The position numbers were made by a program, and so were the translations under genes. The notes beneath the pieces were generated by a model, which searched no databases, was not told the origin of the DNA, and saw nothing but the letters and a program-made list of their open reading frames with translations. 64,000 bases of DNA from Amanita rubescens (Eukaryota > Basidiomycota > Agaricomycetes > Agaricales > Amanitaceae), in the NCBI GenBank assembly GCA_015039365.1, contig WION01000091.1, forward strand, positions 1-64,000, given 5' to 3'. Below, one piece after another: positions 39,105 to 52,538 of the stretch (positions are counted from its first letter, which is position 1; each line of letters opens with the position of its first letter).

Positions 39105-39515
39105 AATGCAAACAGCTTGAATTCGATTCTCGCGTCCGGACATGAAAACTCACAAGGCACTTGAGATTTTCCCATCTGAGTAAGTAATGAGAAAGGGGTC
39201 GTGCACCCCCCACGCCTTAGAAGGACCTAGAGCAACATCTCGACTCGCTCTGAGCTCATATTCCGAGGCTTCGGTCTTTTAACCCTTTTATATCCCGGTT
39301 ATTGATAGCCGAAACGCAGGGTATCGACCGGGTATATTGGCCAGCTATACCCGGAATCCCGCGCTCACTTCACCGGGCTTTCTAGTGAGAACGAAAAACA
39401 AAGGGCCCCGATTTGCCACGTCAAGAACAACGAAGGTCTTGTGTGTCGCGGTCAAATTTCTCGGAACGGAAGTTCCCGTCTTGCAAATCGTATGGATGAC
39501 CACTCCCGCTCTGGC
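39105..39515 (+). pseudogene. Relic of a fifth transporter copy (5' end only)
   Basis: Bases 39105-39210 match the upstream flank of copy D at 43630-43800 (gaattcgattctcgc, tccgg.catgaaaactcaca, cccatctga.t). Bases 39417-39510 match its first codons (aagaacaacgaaggtct, then an internal deletion, then gtcaaatttctcggaacg and cagatcgtatgga-like sequence). The remaining coding sequence is missing. It lies just behind copy C, so the last dupl­ication apparently left a broken copy there. Confidence 0.7.
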
Positions 39516-39519
39516 AGCG

Positions 39520-40430
39520 ACAGCTCCGGTGACTCTAGCTCAGGCCACGACCTGTCTCATTGCTCAAGTCGCTCTGGGATGCACGGTGCACTACTTTTAA
39601 TGGTGAGTGTTATCTCCCACTGCTTTATTTACTGCTGATGGTCCCCGCACCACGGTTGACTCCGAGCCAACACAACCTTCCTCGCCGCCGCTGTTCTCCT
39701 TCGCCGTAGCCTTTACTCACTGCTTGCAGACGTGCCCAGTCCCTCCACGCCTGCTACCACGCCCCAGTGCTCCAATCCGCAATGAACAACGACTCGCTGC
39801 TTATTGATGCCACCCTTCCACGCCCACTGATTCCAGCCGCCTGCTCACCCTCTTGCGCGGGATGCTCGCCACCGCCGCATGCTATCTTCACCATTGTTGC
39901 TATATGTGCACTCTCTGGCATCTATGAAACAATTTCGAAGAAAAAGATACCATTGGAGATGATATTGCCTCGTCGTACGACCTCGAGGTGGAGGTCAGAA
40001 TTTAAAATAGACAATCGACGTGTTAGTGATTAGATTCAACATATAAATCCGCAGCCTGGGGTTTCATGCCATTCGGCGAATATATTCACTTGCATGTAAA
40101 ATTCGACAAATTGAACAGCCCTATCTCATTGGATGATGACGGGACAATGTTAACATTGGCGGATGACTAAATAACTTGCGTATTCTTGAGATTGTATTAG
40201 TACGAAATTTGTCATGTGCTAGGAGCATGACGGCAGACTCTAAGGTTGCTGCGGATGAAGGCAGCGCTCAGAAACAAATTCCTGTTATACATTGTAGTGG
40301 TCTATAACTTCATCTTGGAGTCGCACAGATTTCCATCCAGATGATAATACAGTACTTGACTTTGAATCACGATCACGATTTGATCAAGTGATAACAATAA
40401 CTAGTCACCTATTCCACGGCCGTTCACGAG
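39520..40430. other. Intergenic region, no gene recognised
   Basis: Open frames up to about 90 codons (for example 39767-40033) show no motif and no paralogue in the window. From about 40370 the sequence becomes rich in GATCA words. Confidence 0.4.
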
Positions 40431-40431
40431 C

Positions 40432-40465
40432 GATCACTAATGATCATTGGTGATCATTAGTGATC
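40432..40465. repeat. Perfect 15-bp inverted repeat with 4-nt loop
   Basis: GATCACTAATGATCA, then TTGG, then TGATCATTAGTGATC. Each arm is itself built from GATCA/TGATC words, and the surrounding 200 bp hold more (for example gtgatcacgcgatcacgcg near 40557). Confidence 0.85.
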
Positions 40466-41030
40466 ATTCCCCACTCACTACAACCTCCGAGGGTCATATA
40501 AACGTTGTCGATGATGAGCCGCTCAGCCGTCACTTGAGGAATGTTACGTCAGCGATTGTGATCACGCGATCACGCGACTGATCGCGTCCACTTTTGGCAT
40601 GCCATCCACGACCGAGCCAGCGCGACGGTTCTTTTTTTGCAGGTCTAATAATTATTCTCCAATTAAAATTGGTACATCACGAGCATGATGATAAATCACC
40701 AGCTTCGCTCGCTTTGCTTCTTACACTTATCTTCACTCCTTGCCTTGTCCAAAGATAGGTTCGTTTACTTATCTCTCCGAGCGTTGACCTCCTTTGACAA
40801 AGACGTTTACACAGAATTGGCATGACTTGCCGTTATTTATAGTCGCAACACATTTCTTACCGAGCTCGTTATGCAATGATATCTCTCTTACTACGACGAC
40901 GGCACGTGTCAACACGCCATGAAACCTCTTGCACCAATTCCTTGGTATACGCATCGGAGAAGGTCCGGAGGCGCTTTCACACTACATAAAGAGCGAAGCA
41001 GCCGACCAACTTTCCCTACAATTTCTTTCA

Positions 41031-43597
<2,567 letters not shown>

Positions 43598-43780
43598 TGA
43601 TAGATAGCATCGTAACCCCTTTGTTGTAAAGTTAAGGTTTTGCAAAAACAGCTCGTTCCTGAATTTGATTCTCGCCAAGCCGTATACATATACTTGTCAT
43701 ATGTCCATGTCCCTGGCATCACATCAGACTCAGAAACCCGTATGTCCGGCATGAAAACTCACATGGGACTTCCCATCTGA

Positions 43781-44967
43781 ATGAGTAATGAGTATTCCAC
43801 GTCTTATCATACCATGAAGAACCACCTCGACTTGCTCCGAGCTCATATCAAGAACAATGAAGGTCTCCTTCTAATCATAGCCTCTGAAGCGTTCTTTGCC
43901 TTGGTAGGCGTCGCCGTCAAATTTCTCGGAACGAACGTTTCCGTCCTACAGATCGTATGGATTCGAATGACGATAACCTACATCTGTTCCATCGCCTACA
44001 TGTTCTACGCCCAAATCCCTTCCCCCCTCCTCGGCCCTCCCGGAACTCGAATCCTACTATGCTTTAGAGGACTAACCGGGTTCTTTGGGATCTTTGGACT
44101 CTACTTTTCCCTCCAGTATCTCTCGTTATCGGACGCTATCGTGTTGACGTTTCTTACTCCATTGTGTTCGGCGATAGTTGGGTGGGTTTTTCTCAAGGAA
44201 AAAGTGGAGGTGAGAGAGGTTGTGGCGGGGTTGGTGAGTTTGGTGGGGGTGGTTTTGATTGCTCGTCCGCCGTTTTTATTTTTGAGCGCGGTGCCGGCGG
44301 GACTCGGAGGTTCTACTACTGATTTGAATTCGGAGTTGCGTCGGGCGGTGGTCGTCGAGAATGGAGTGACGACGGCGCAGAGGATGGTGGCGGTGGGGGT
44401 TGCGTTGAGTGGCGTTGCTGGGGTGACGTGTGAATGTGAGTGGCCAGGTCTGTTGAGGGTCGTGGCACGGATCTGACTCCGAGGTGCAAGACAATTTGAT
44501 CCGCGTTATTGGAAAACGTGCGCATCCGTTACACAATATCGTGTATCTCGCGGCTTTTTGCGTCGTTTCGTCATCCATAGGGTGACTCGTTTCTTCCCAT
44601 CTCGGACCGCTGAGGGCTAACTGGCATGGTTAGGATGGCTATAGCGCGTACGCCGATCGTGGTTCCCACGCGGTGGTCGTTGATTGGTCTTTTGGTGTTG
44701 GTTGGGGTGTTTGGTCTTTTTGCGCAGACGTTGATGACGATGGGGTTTCAGAGGGAAAAGGTGGGACGTGCGTCGATGGGGGTGTATACTGGGATTGTGT
44801 ATGCCTTAGGGTTTGGGTGGGTGTTTTTTGGGAGTGTGCCAGGGGTGTTGTCAATGCTTGGGACGGTGTTGATATTGGGTTCAGCGGTGTATGTTGTTTT
44901 GGCAAGGGGTCCGGAAGAAGAAGAAAAAAGTGATGTTGAAGTAGGTTTGTTGGAAGGAGAAAAATGA
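43781..44967 (+). CDS. EamA/DMT-type membrane transporter, copy D (intact, intron-poor)
   Basis: Exon 1 is 43781..44435 (or from the second Met at 43814, MKNHLDLLRAH, which lines up better with the paralogues). Exon 2 is 44491..44581 and exon 3 is 44634..44967. The two introns kept are the last two of the family; the six introns that split the 5' half of copies A-C are absent and the coding sequence is continuous there. Visible features are ten hydrophobic helices, GPPGTRILLCFRG, FGLYFSLQYLSLSDAIVL, IARPPFLFL, VIGKRAHPLHNIVYLAAF, AQTLMTMGFQREKVGRASMG and the acidic C-terminus VEVGLLEGEK. The stop codon lies five bases from the stop of the convergent ribosomal protein gene. Confidence 0.82.
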
Positions 44968-44972
44968 CAAGA

Positions 44973-45350
44973 TTATTTTTTATTGCTAATATCCTCGCTC
45001 TCCTGACTCGCTGCACTTCCCAAACCTTCAAAACGTCTACGAAACCTGCCCAGTCTGCCCGTTGCCTGTTCCTCGTCCTCCATGCTGCTGTCTGTGAGCC
45101 ACATGCGGGTGTTCCATACAGGGTTGTTTGTTGTGTCCCGCGTAAGACGGATACGGGAACGCGGGGATGTGGTCCAGTGAGTGAACGAGGTGCCGTCTGA
45201 GCGAATGACGAGTTGTGGGTATTTTGGCACGACTGGATTTGGAAGGGTTGGCCTGCGCCTGCGCCAGACGTGGGTACGTCCGTAGGGAGAGGATGAGACG
45301 GGACGGACGAAAGGCGGGAGGATGATGACGGGGACAGAGAATTTGAGCAT
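44973..45350 (-). CDS. MRPL36: Mitochondrial large-subunit ribosomal protein bL31m (L36)
   Basis: Motifs typical of fungal mitochondrial bL31 are visible: YGRTHVWRRRRPTLPNP, FPQ-like VPKYPQLVIRSDG, FTHWTTSPRSRIRLTRDTT and NNPVWN, followed by a basic and acidic tail (GRLGRFRRRFEG). The start at 45350 (MLKFSVPVIILPPFVRP) gives an N-terminus suitable for mitochondrial import; an in-frame ATG at 45479 would overlap the divergent PH-CRIB gene and is less likely. There is no intron. It converges on transporter D with only five bases between stop codons. Confidence 0.82.
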   Translation of the reverse strand: MLKFSVPVIILPPFVRPVSSSPYGRTHVWRRRRPTLPNPVVPKYPQLVIRSDGTSFTHWTTSPRSRIRLTRDTTNNPVWNTRMWLTDSSMEDEEQATGRLGRFRRRFEGLGSAASQESEDISNKK

Positions 45351-45407
45351 GGGATATTTGGTGTTGTTTGTGTCCTTTACAGCTGTGCGTGAGCTAAATA
45401 TATCAGC

Positions 45408-45939
45408 ATGGATCTTGTAACCTATCTGGTCTGTGCTCGCCGGTCTGCGGCTGAGCCACCGTCCAACGACGAGCCACATGAGGTCGTGCGCAGTGGAATT
45501 GTGCGTATGAAGCGCGATGGACTGTTTGCGGGGTGGAGAGAAAAGTGGATGGTGCTCCAGGGCGATACTCTGACGTTCTACAATACTGGGGTGGGTGTTG
45601 CTGTGCTGAGTTGAGTTGACTTTTGCTAATTCTCCGTAGACACCGCGCCGGATAAAGACGGGTGTGATCCAGTTAAAGGATGTGGACCGAATTGAACGAG
45701 TGGATGCAAAGCCATATTGCCTCGAACTAGAAGCAAATGGGCGGCGATACTTGGTTGCATTGAAGAGCGACGGGGAGTTATATGAATGGCAAGATGAAGT
45801 TTACGTTCGAAGTGGAAGTGGTGGATTCAGTCAACCATTTGGTTTTGCTCACGTAGGTCATGTTGGATGGGACGCACCATCAGGTGGATTTACGGTCGTC
45901 GGGGCAACGGCACAGGCCGCCGCCCGCCTCCTTAGTTAG
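45408..45939 (+). CDS. Stand-alone PH-CRIB protein (kinase-less Cla4 paralogue)
   Basis: Two exons, joined after FYNTG (donor GTGGGT near 45591, acceptor CGTAG at about 45641). The PH domain covers most of the protein (VRSGIVRMKRDGLFAGW-REKW, LKDVDRIERVDAKPYCLELEA, ELYEWQDEVY). A CRIB-type Cdc42/Rac-binding motif follows (FSQPFGFAHVGHVGWDAPSG). The chain ends soon after with AAARLLS and a TAG, so no kinase domain is present. The next gene, 27 bp downstream on the same strand, has the same PH-CRIB order plus a kinase domain, so this is a 5' partial duplication. If expressed, it could bind Cdc42 and membranes without signalling. It begins 58 bp from the divergent ribosomal protein start. Confidence 0.68.
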
Positions 45940-45965
45940 CGTGGGAATGTATTGTAGCTTCTCTC

Positions 45966-48558
45966 ATGTCATTCCATCCCATCTCCGCCTCATCGCTTAC
46001 TCCTTCCCGCCCCGCTCCCCCAGCTCCTAATAGGCGTCCAACTGACCCGCTCAGTGGCTCTTACTCGGGCATCGGAGCAACACCAGGAGGTGATACTTTC
46101 GCGACAGGCATCATCAGAAGTGGCCTCCTCACCATCAAAGAGGAGGGTGGCTTCTCGAGTTGGATATGGAAGACAAAATGGGTTGTTCTCAAGGAGCAGG
46201 CAATCACAATCCATAAATCAGAGGTCCGTCGCTTCTATTTTCCTTCTTTTGTCTTTCATGCCCTCCCTAGTTCGCTCCGCCTCAGCTTATCATCTACCTC
46301 CGTGACATTTCAAACATCGAGCGCATCGACCTCAAGCCCTACTGTCTGCTTCTAGAAGCAAAGGAAAAACGTTTCTATCTATCCCTTAAAGGCGACGAGG
46401 AGCTTTACGGATGGCAGGACGACGTCTACGCACGCACACCAATGGGCGCTAGCGGTCCCACCAATTTTGTCCATAAAATCCATGTCGGCTTCGACCCTAT
46501 CTCAGGCGCGTTTACCGTGCGTGTTCATCTATCAAATCCCGACTTTTTTTACTTACACCCCCCCCATCAGGGTATGCCCGATCAATGGGCCAAATTGCTC
46601 ACCAAATCCAACATCACAAAGGAAGACTATGCCAGAGACCCTCAAGCTGTGCTCGACGTGCTCGAGTTCTACACCGATCATAAAAAACGCGAGATGGATG
46701 ATCTAGGCGCTCCACCCCGCTTTGATCGCGGCACGGGGCTCGGCGGACTCGCCGCTACTGCCTCCCGTTCCGAGCCGACCTTGAACACAAACGAAAGTCT
46801 ATCCAACTCTGCCAAAGCCGCGCTCGAACTCGTCAATGGATCGAGCAAGTCAACGGTTCCGAGGTCGCCTTTACCCCCAACGCCCCCTCAACAACATGCC
46901 ACAGCAGCGGGATCTCTCCAATCTTCTAGGCCTGCTCCGCCTAGACCGACCTATGCCGGCTCACGACCTTTACCTCCTACCTCGACTACTTCGTCTACGC
47001 CGGGTAGTGGGCCCCCGACACCCAAGCTCGAACACGTGCCCTCTACGGCGGATCTTCAGGCTAGGCAGAAGCAGGCGGTCAAGGTCGGTGCCGTTCCGAT
47101 GAGGAAGGAAACTTCGACATCGGAGAGGGATCTGATGTGGACGCAGCAGCAATCGTCGGTGGAAGATTTGGAGAGGCAGAGGAAGGAAAAGGTTTTGGAG
47201 CAGAGAGCGAGGGAGGAACAGCGGTTGCAAGAGCAGCGACAGCGGGACAAGGAGCGTGAACGAGAGCGAGAGAGAGACAGGGAAAGAGAGAGGGAGAGGG
47301 ACAGAGAGAGGGAGAGGGACAGAGAAAGGGAGAGGGAAAGAGAAAGGGAGAGGGAGAGGGAACGCGAAAAGGAACGCGAACGCGAACGAGCTGCCACTCC
47401 TAACATCCCTACGACGACTATTAAACCTCTTCAGCCTGTCAAAAAAGTACACATTCAACAGGACGAAAAGCCCGTCAAGGTGGCGATGGCTCCTGGATCT
47501 GTGGCCGCAGCAGCCGCCGCGCTCGAGAAGCCCAAGGAGAAGCCCAAGGAACAGAGGATCAGCACGATGACCGAGGTGCAGATTATGGAAAAGCTTCATA
47601 ATGTCGTGTCGAAGGATGATCCGAAGCAGCTCTACTCCAAGATCAAGAAGGTCGGACAAGGCGCGTCTGGGCACGTGTACGTCGCCAAGACGTTGCTTAC
47701 CGGCAAGAAGGTGGCGATCAAGGAGATGGATCTTGCTCAGCAACCGCGCAAGGAGCTGATTGTGAATGAAATCATGGTCATGAAGGAGAGTCAACATCCG
47801 AACATTGTGAATTTTTTGGATTCGTATCTTGTGAAGAATAACGAGTTGTGGGTGGTGATGGAGTATATGGAGGGGGGCGCGTTGACGGATATTATTGAGA
47901 ATAATTCGTTGGAGGAGGATCAGATTTCGAGTATTTGTTTCGAGGTGAGTGTCGGTTTTTCGTTAGTGTTCGTGGCTAATCCGACTGTGCGGTTAGACGT
48001 GCAAAGGTTTGGGACATTTGCATAGTCAGAGCATCATCCATCGGGATATCAAGTCTGACAACGTGTTACTCGACGCTCAGGGACGAGTCAAAATCAGTGA
48101 GTTCGCGCGTCCGCACTGATCCTTTTCTGATACCCTCGCCCACAGCCGACTTTGGGTTCTGCGCCAAACTGACTGACCAAAAATCGAAACGAGCCACGAT
48201 GGTCGGTACGCCGTACTGGATGGCGCCTGAAGTGGTCAAACAAAAAGAGTACGGGGCCAAAGTCGACATTTGGTCTCTCGGCATCATGGCGATCGAGATG
48301 ATCGAGAACGAGCCTCCGTATTTGGACGAAGAGCCGCTGAAAGCGCTATACCTGATTGCGACGAACGGGACGCCGACGCTCAAGAAGCCAGACGCGCTGA
48401 GTCGGGAGCTCAAATCGTTTTTGGCCGTGTGTCTCTGCGTGGATGTATCGAGTCGAGCGACGGCTGCCGAGTTACTTGAACACGAATTTTTGAGAAAGGC
48501 GTGTGCGCTTTCGGGGTTGGCACCGCTTTTGAGGTTTAGATCGAAGCAGGCTACATGA
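45966..48558 (+). CDS. cla4: p21-activated (STE20/PAK) protein kinase, Cla4 type
   Basis: Order of domains: PH ([20 protein letters not shown] to [15 protein letters not shown]), CRIB ([28 protein letters not shown] when cut at its introns), a Pro/Ser-rich linker, a long Glu/Arg alternating run at about 47220-47390, then the kinase. Kinase features are [19 protein letters not shown] (catalytic Lys), [30 protein letters not shown] and [13 protein letters not shown]. Introns fall after HKSE, after GAFT, after the CFE codons (~47945) and after VKI (~48097). Cla4-type PAKs act downstream of Cdc42 in polarity, septation and budding. The frame is open to a TGA at 48558. A short piece of its kinase domain recurs twice in the array downstream. 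Confidence 0.86.
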
Positions 48559-49107
48559 AGAAGTTATTAATTTTTTTTGGAAGTGGATTTGGTACGTATA
48601 ACGAGGATATACCAGATGATTGACGGTGTACGCTTGTTGTTGTTTTTTACGAGTATACCTATACCTACACCTACATATATCTCTCTTTATTTTTTTCTTT
48701 TTTGGATTTGATTGTTGTGTGAGGCGAGCTGGTTACATAAGGGTCGCTTGCGTGCATTTCGGAGTGGGCCAAGCGGAGTTGAGCTGGTGGCAGTAGTTTC
48801 GCACGATCGATCAACTTCGACGTTCCAGACTTTCAACAGAACCACGCGATGTGTCACGGTCTTTACACACAATGCCATGGCCTGAATACAGATGGACGAT
48901 TGGAAGATTCAGACGAGGTCATGAGTTGATTACTTCAATAATTGGTCGGTATTCGTCAAGTACGCGTTTAACGCGTGCTCAGCGCTCAGGAAAGGTACAG
49001 CACAGTTTAAGTAAGTGCGCACAGCCTCCCACTGTTCTAAAGAGAATAGATCCACGTTCAGGCACTCACCTATTCTTCCACATCTTCCTCCGCTCTGTAG
49101 AGCCCTG

Positions 49108-50368
49108 ATGCTAGCGGCCGTCACCATCCTTGCTCAGGATTCAAGCAATGTACCAAACTGTACAGATAGCCAATACATCTGGGTAAGCGCGCGCCTAGTA
49201 CATTCCTCCTGCTGGATCAACACTGGCCGGAGTAGACATATAACTCGCTGGATCAGAGTCCCTGTTACGTAGCTGTCGCCCTAATCTCGATGGTCAACGC
49301 TGGACAAAGTGGGATACTTTTCTGATAACTGTATCTATTCCTCAGTTGAGCTAATGTGGTTTTTCTAGCATATACACTCCCCTCTGTTACATTTCTGGGA
49401 CAAATCTACGGCCTCGCGCCTGGTTCAAACAACTTATACTTTTGTAATACCGTCTGGTACTCCTTGCTTTCGGCGTGTGCTCTGTGTCAGGATGGGTCCT
49501 GGTTCACGTACGTTCGCCTGCATTTCCAGGTCAGAATCGTGGACTTGACTCATTCATCAGATGGCCGATTTACTCACAAAATTGCAGCCAGACGTATTTG
49601 ATGGTGTAAGTTCAATCATTGGCAGTGCAAGATAGCACTATTAAAACAGATATCTAGGTATCCCGGTCCCATCCCTTCAAATACTACTGTGCCAACTTGG
49701 GCTTTTTGAATGTGACGGTGTGTACTACTGGACGACAATTTTGCGTCTTCTGATGAGTTACTGAGAAATGAAGGTAACCAACGACAATTTTGACCCTGCA
49801 AAGGCATCTAGCCTCGCTGGTGCGTCTCACTAGAATTGAAGCTCAGGCGCCTTGACTGATATCTATTGGTATAGTTGCACCTAGTCCGACTTCTTCGGCA
49901 TCAACTTCTTCGGCAGCGACATCTTCAACATCGACATCTTCGACATCGACATCGACATCCCATCCAACTCCTAACACATCTAAGGTTGGTGCTATCGCAG
50001 GTGGTACCATCGGAGGTTTCGTCATAGCGTTGCTCGTTCTGACACTCATGTTCTATTTCCATAAAAGGCGCAAGGGGACTATTCCGGCCCCCGATCCGCT
50101 AACCGAACGTCCAATATCTATGCGGATTGGGTCTAGGGATGCCTCTCAGGAACTCTACGTGAGTATTTCCGTTGTCGCTGTTTTACTTGGGATGCTAATC
50201 CAAAGACGATAGAATTCGGACGAAATCTTTCCCATCCCACCGACAAGGACCGAACGCACACCGCAGGACGAAGTGGTTTCTGACCCTCGGCGTCCATCTG
50301 GGCAACCCCCACGACGTTTAGTGCACTCCATACAAACGGATTCCGGTACAACGTGGTATTCAGAATAA
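49108..50368 (+). pseudogene. Array member 1: single-pass membrane protein gene with a 1-nt frameshift
   Basis: The gene plan matches member 2 (signal-like start MLAAVTILAQDSS, NCTDSQYIW, CNTVWYSLLSACALCQ, WPIYSQNCSQTYL, Ser/Thr stalk, GAIAGGTIGGFVIALLV helix, basic KRRK, cytosolic tail ending TTWYSE). In the exon before the stalk the run after PTWA has five T instead of the six in member 2 (49712), which turns TTT TTG AAT into TTT TGA. All other splice sites and exons look sound, so this is either a very young pseudogene or a homopolymer sequencing error. Confidence 0.62.
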
Positions 50369-50940
50369 TTCAAGTTGTAGTTTAAGGTATCCTTCTTTTC
50401 CAAGTGGAGCGATTGTTTCAGGGAGTCGACTGGTTATTCACCCATCTTTAAGGATACGTGGCTACTATGTGGGGAAGTTATTGTCAGCGAAAGACAGTCC
50501 TAGTTATGTGCGAGACTCTTTGGCCTTTGTTGTGTTTTATGAGTATACCTATATACCTCAGTGTGACCCTTTGACCAAGAACCACATATGGCCTTTTTAC
50601 AAATTCTGTTCCCTTTTTTTTACCAGTAGCTTGGTTTCTCAGTATCGTGACAAAGGGGAGTTGTGTATGAATATAGACGTTGCACAGCTTGTAACGTAAC
50701 CTTGTATGATAAAACTTTATTGTCGGGCCCGGGACTCGGAATGTTCAGACGGTCATGACCTCCAGTCGACGGCAAGTTCTTATGGACTACGCAGATTCTC
50801 AGCCAGTGGTACTATTCGCCCTGATACTGAAATTTTACAGTGACTTGCTATTTATTCGGTATTTCGCGGGCTCGATAACGTTGTTTGTAGGGAATGAATC
50901 AAGCATGTAGACAGGCTCAGGAAGTGCGCCAAAATTCGGC

Positions 50941-51783
50941 ATGTCCAAACCTGTCCAAACAAAATACCGCTGTGATGGTGTCCTCCCCACCATGGAGTCG
51001 CTCCTTATCGAACATTACCGCTACCTAGCTCCTCATTGTGCAACAATACCTATCCCACAGTGCCTCCAAAGTCGCATCTCCTACATACTCGACCTCCGAA
51101 ACTCCACCTTTCCCCGGCACTTCTCGAACGCGATTCACATCTTCCTTCGCGATTCCTTCATTGATCATGACATATCGACCTTCACAAGCAATCTTTTAAA
51201 GCATAGTACCTTATCCAGTGTCGAGGCCGACTCTACAACACCAGCTCAGCGGAAGGGTTGCATTCACATTATTTCCTCTCGTGAGCCACCCTTACTCCTA
51301 CATCACGAGGGGATTTCTGTTGTCGTCTCGCATCCATCGTACGCACTGCGCTGGTGTCAAGGCAGGGTCGTATCGATGCGTTGCCAGCATCCCTCCAACG
51401 TCGTCATTCAGGACGGGACATGCTACTTTAAAGCACGCTTTCCAGCAAAATCTACACTCCCCAATAACGAGACAACTCTGGTACTCTCCCTTTCTGGAGT
51501 TCCTGTTGCCCACATACAGTTCTTATGTATGACCTCGCACACGAATGCACATGCCAATGAGGGTCTGACACTGATAACCGGACTGGAGGTAGAAGAGGAG
51601 TATCGTGGTCAGGGATACGCAAGACTCCTATGCGGACATGTCATTGCAGAACATAGTGCGCATGGAGATGTGTGGGTAGCAGCAGACGTGAGCAACTTTG
51701 AGGCAGTGGGACTCTACGCTCGTATGGGATTTAGAATTGAGGGAATGTGGTACGATTTAGATGTCTTTCTAGCGGTGTCGTAG
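50941..51783 (+). CDS. GNAT-family N-acetyltransferase, intronless
   Basis: A single open frame of 280 codons without introns. The C-terminal third has the acetyl-CoA-binding GNAT motif A ([20 protein letters not shown], with RGQGYA as the pyrophosphate loop) followed by the motif B pattern [21 protein letters not shown]. The N-terminal ~180 residues are not recognisable and may be a degenerate second GNAT fold or a substrate domain. The substrate is unknown. It stands alone between array members 1 and 2, where every other gene has six to eight introns, so a retrocopy or an acquired gene are both possible. Base composition looks similar to the surroundings. Confidence 0.78.
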   Translation: MSKPVQTKYRCDGVLPTMESLLIEHYRYLAPHCATIPIPQCLQSRISYILDLRNSTFPRHFSNAIHIFLRDSFIDHDISTFTSNLLKHSTLSSVEADSTTPAQRKGCIHIISSREPPLLLHHEGISVVVSHPSYALRWCQGRVVSMRCQHPSNVVIQDGTCYFKARFPAKSTLPNNETTLVLSLSGVPVAHIQFLCMTSHTNAHANEGLTLITGLEVEEEYRGQGYARLLCGHVIAEHSAHGDVWVAADVSNFEAVGLYARMGFRIEGMWYDLDVFLAVS

Positions 51784-51810
51784 TGGTGTGCACCGGTTGA
51801 TTTGTAGTCG

Positions 51811-51960
51811 CTGGATGGCGCCCGAAGTGGTCAAACAAAAAGAGCCCGGTGCCAAAGTCGACATCTGGTCTCTTGGTACCATCGCAATCAAGACGATCGA
51901 GATGATCGCGAACTGGAGGCATTTGGACGAAGAGCCGCAATATACACCTATTACTTTTGC
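51811..51960 (+). pseudogene. Shard of the PAK kinase domain (subdomains VIII-IX)
   Basis: The sequence [23 protein letters not shown] is the counterpart of 48218-48290 of the Cla4-type gene; it then continues with degenerate IEMI and LDEEP words matching 48290-48345. Nothing else of the kinase is present. The array member 2 flank follows directly. Confidence 0.82.
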
Positions 51961-52538
51961 CCTACTATTTTTTCTCTTTGGAATCTTGTCGGATTTGATG
52001 TCGTTCGGAGTCCGCCAAGCGGAATTTACGTAACATGGTCAGTAGTTTCGCACGATTGATCCAATGTTGTATAAGCCGCTTGCTCCAAGACTGCTCCGTA
52101 AGACTGGGTAGGAGTCTGGATGTAGCCTCCGATTTTGTTCGTAGCCTAGTTCTCCCACACACACACGTCCGCCCCTGCCAAGCGGAGTTGAGCAGTTTCG
52201 CACGATCGATCAACTTCTTATTTTATTAACTTACTCGATTCAGGCGACGTTCCAGACTTTCAGTCGAATTGCAACAGAACCACGAGTTGTGCCACGGGTT
52301 TTACACACAATGCCATGGTCTGAATACAGACGGACGATTGGAAGATTCCGACGAGGTTATGAGTTGATTACTTCAATAATTGGTCGGTATTCGTCAAGTA
52401 CGCGTTTAGCGAGTGCTCGGGAAAGGTACCGCACAGTTTAAGTAAGTGCGCACAGCCTCCCACTGTTCTAAAGAGAATAGATCCACGTTCAGGCACTCAC
52501 CTATTCTTTCACATCTTCCTCCGCTCTGTAGAGCCCTG

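Noticed and set aside
45351..45479. N-terminal extension of the mitochondrial ribosomal protein
   Set aside because: It would overlap the divergent PH-CRIB gene, and the Met at 45350 already gives a suitable import sequence.
46970..47797. Long minus-strand frame opposite the PAK gene
   Set aside because: It is a shadow of the Glu/Arg repeat and kinase codons; its protein is low-complexity Ser/Arg/Leu.
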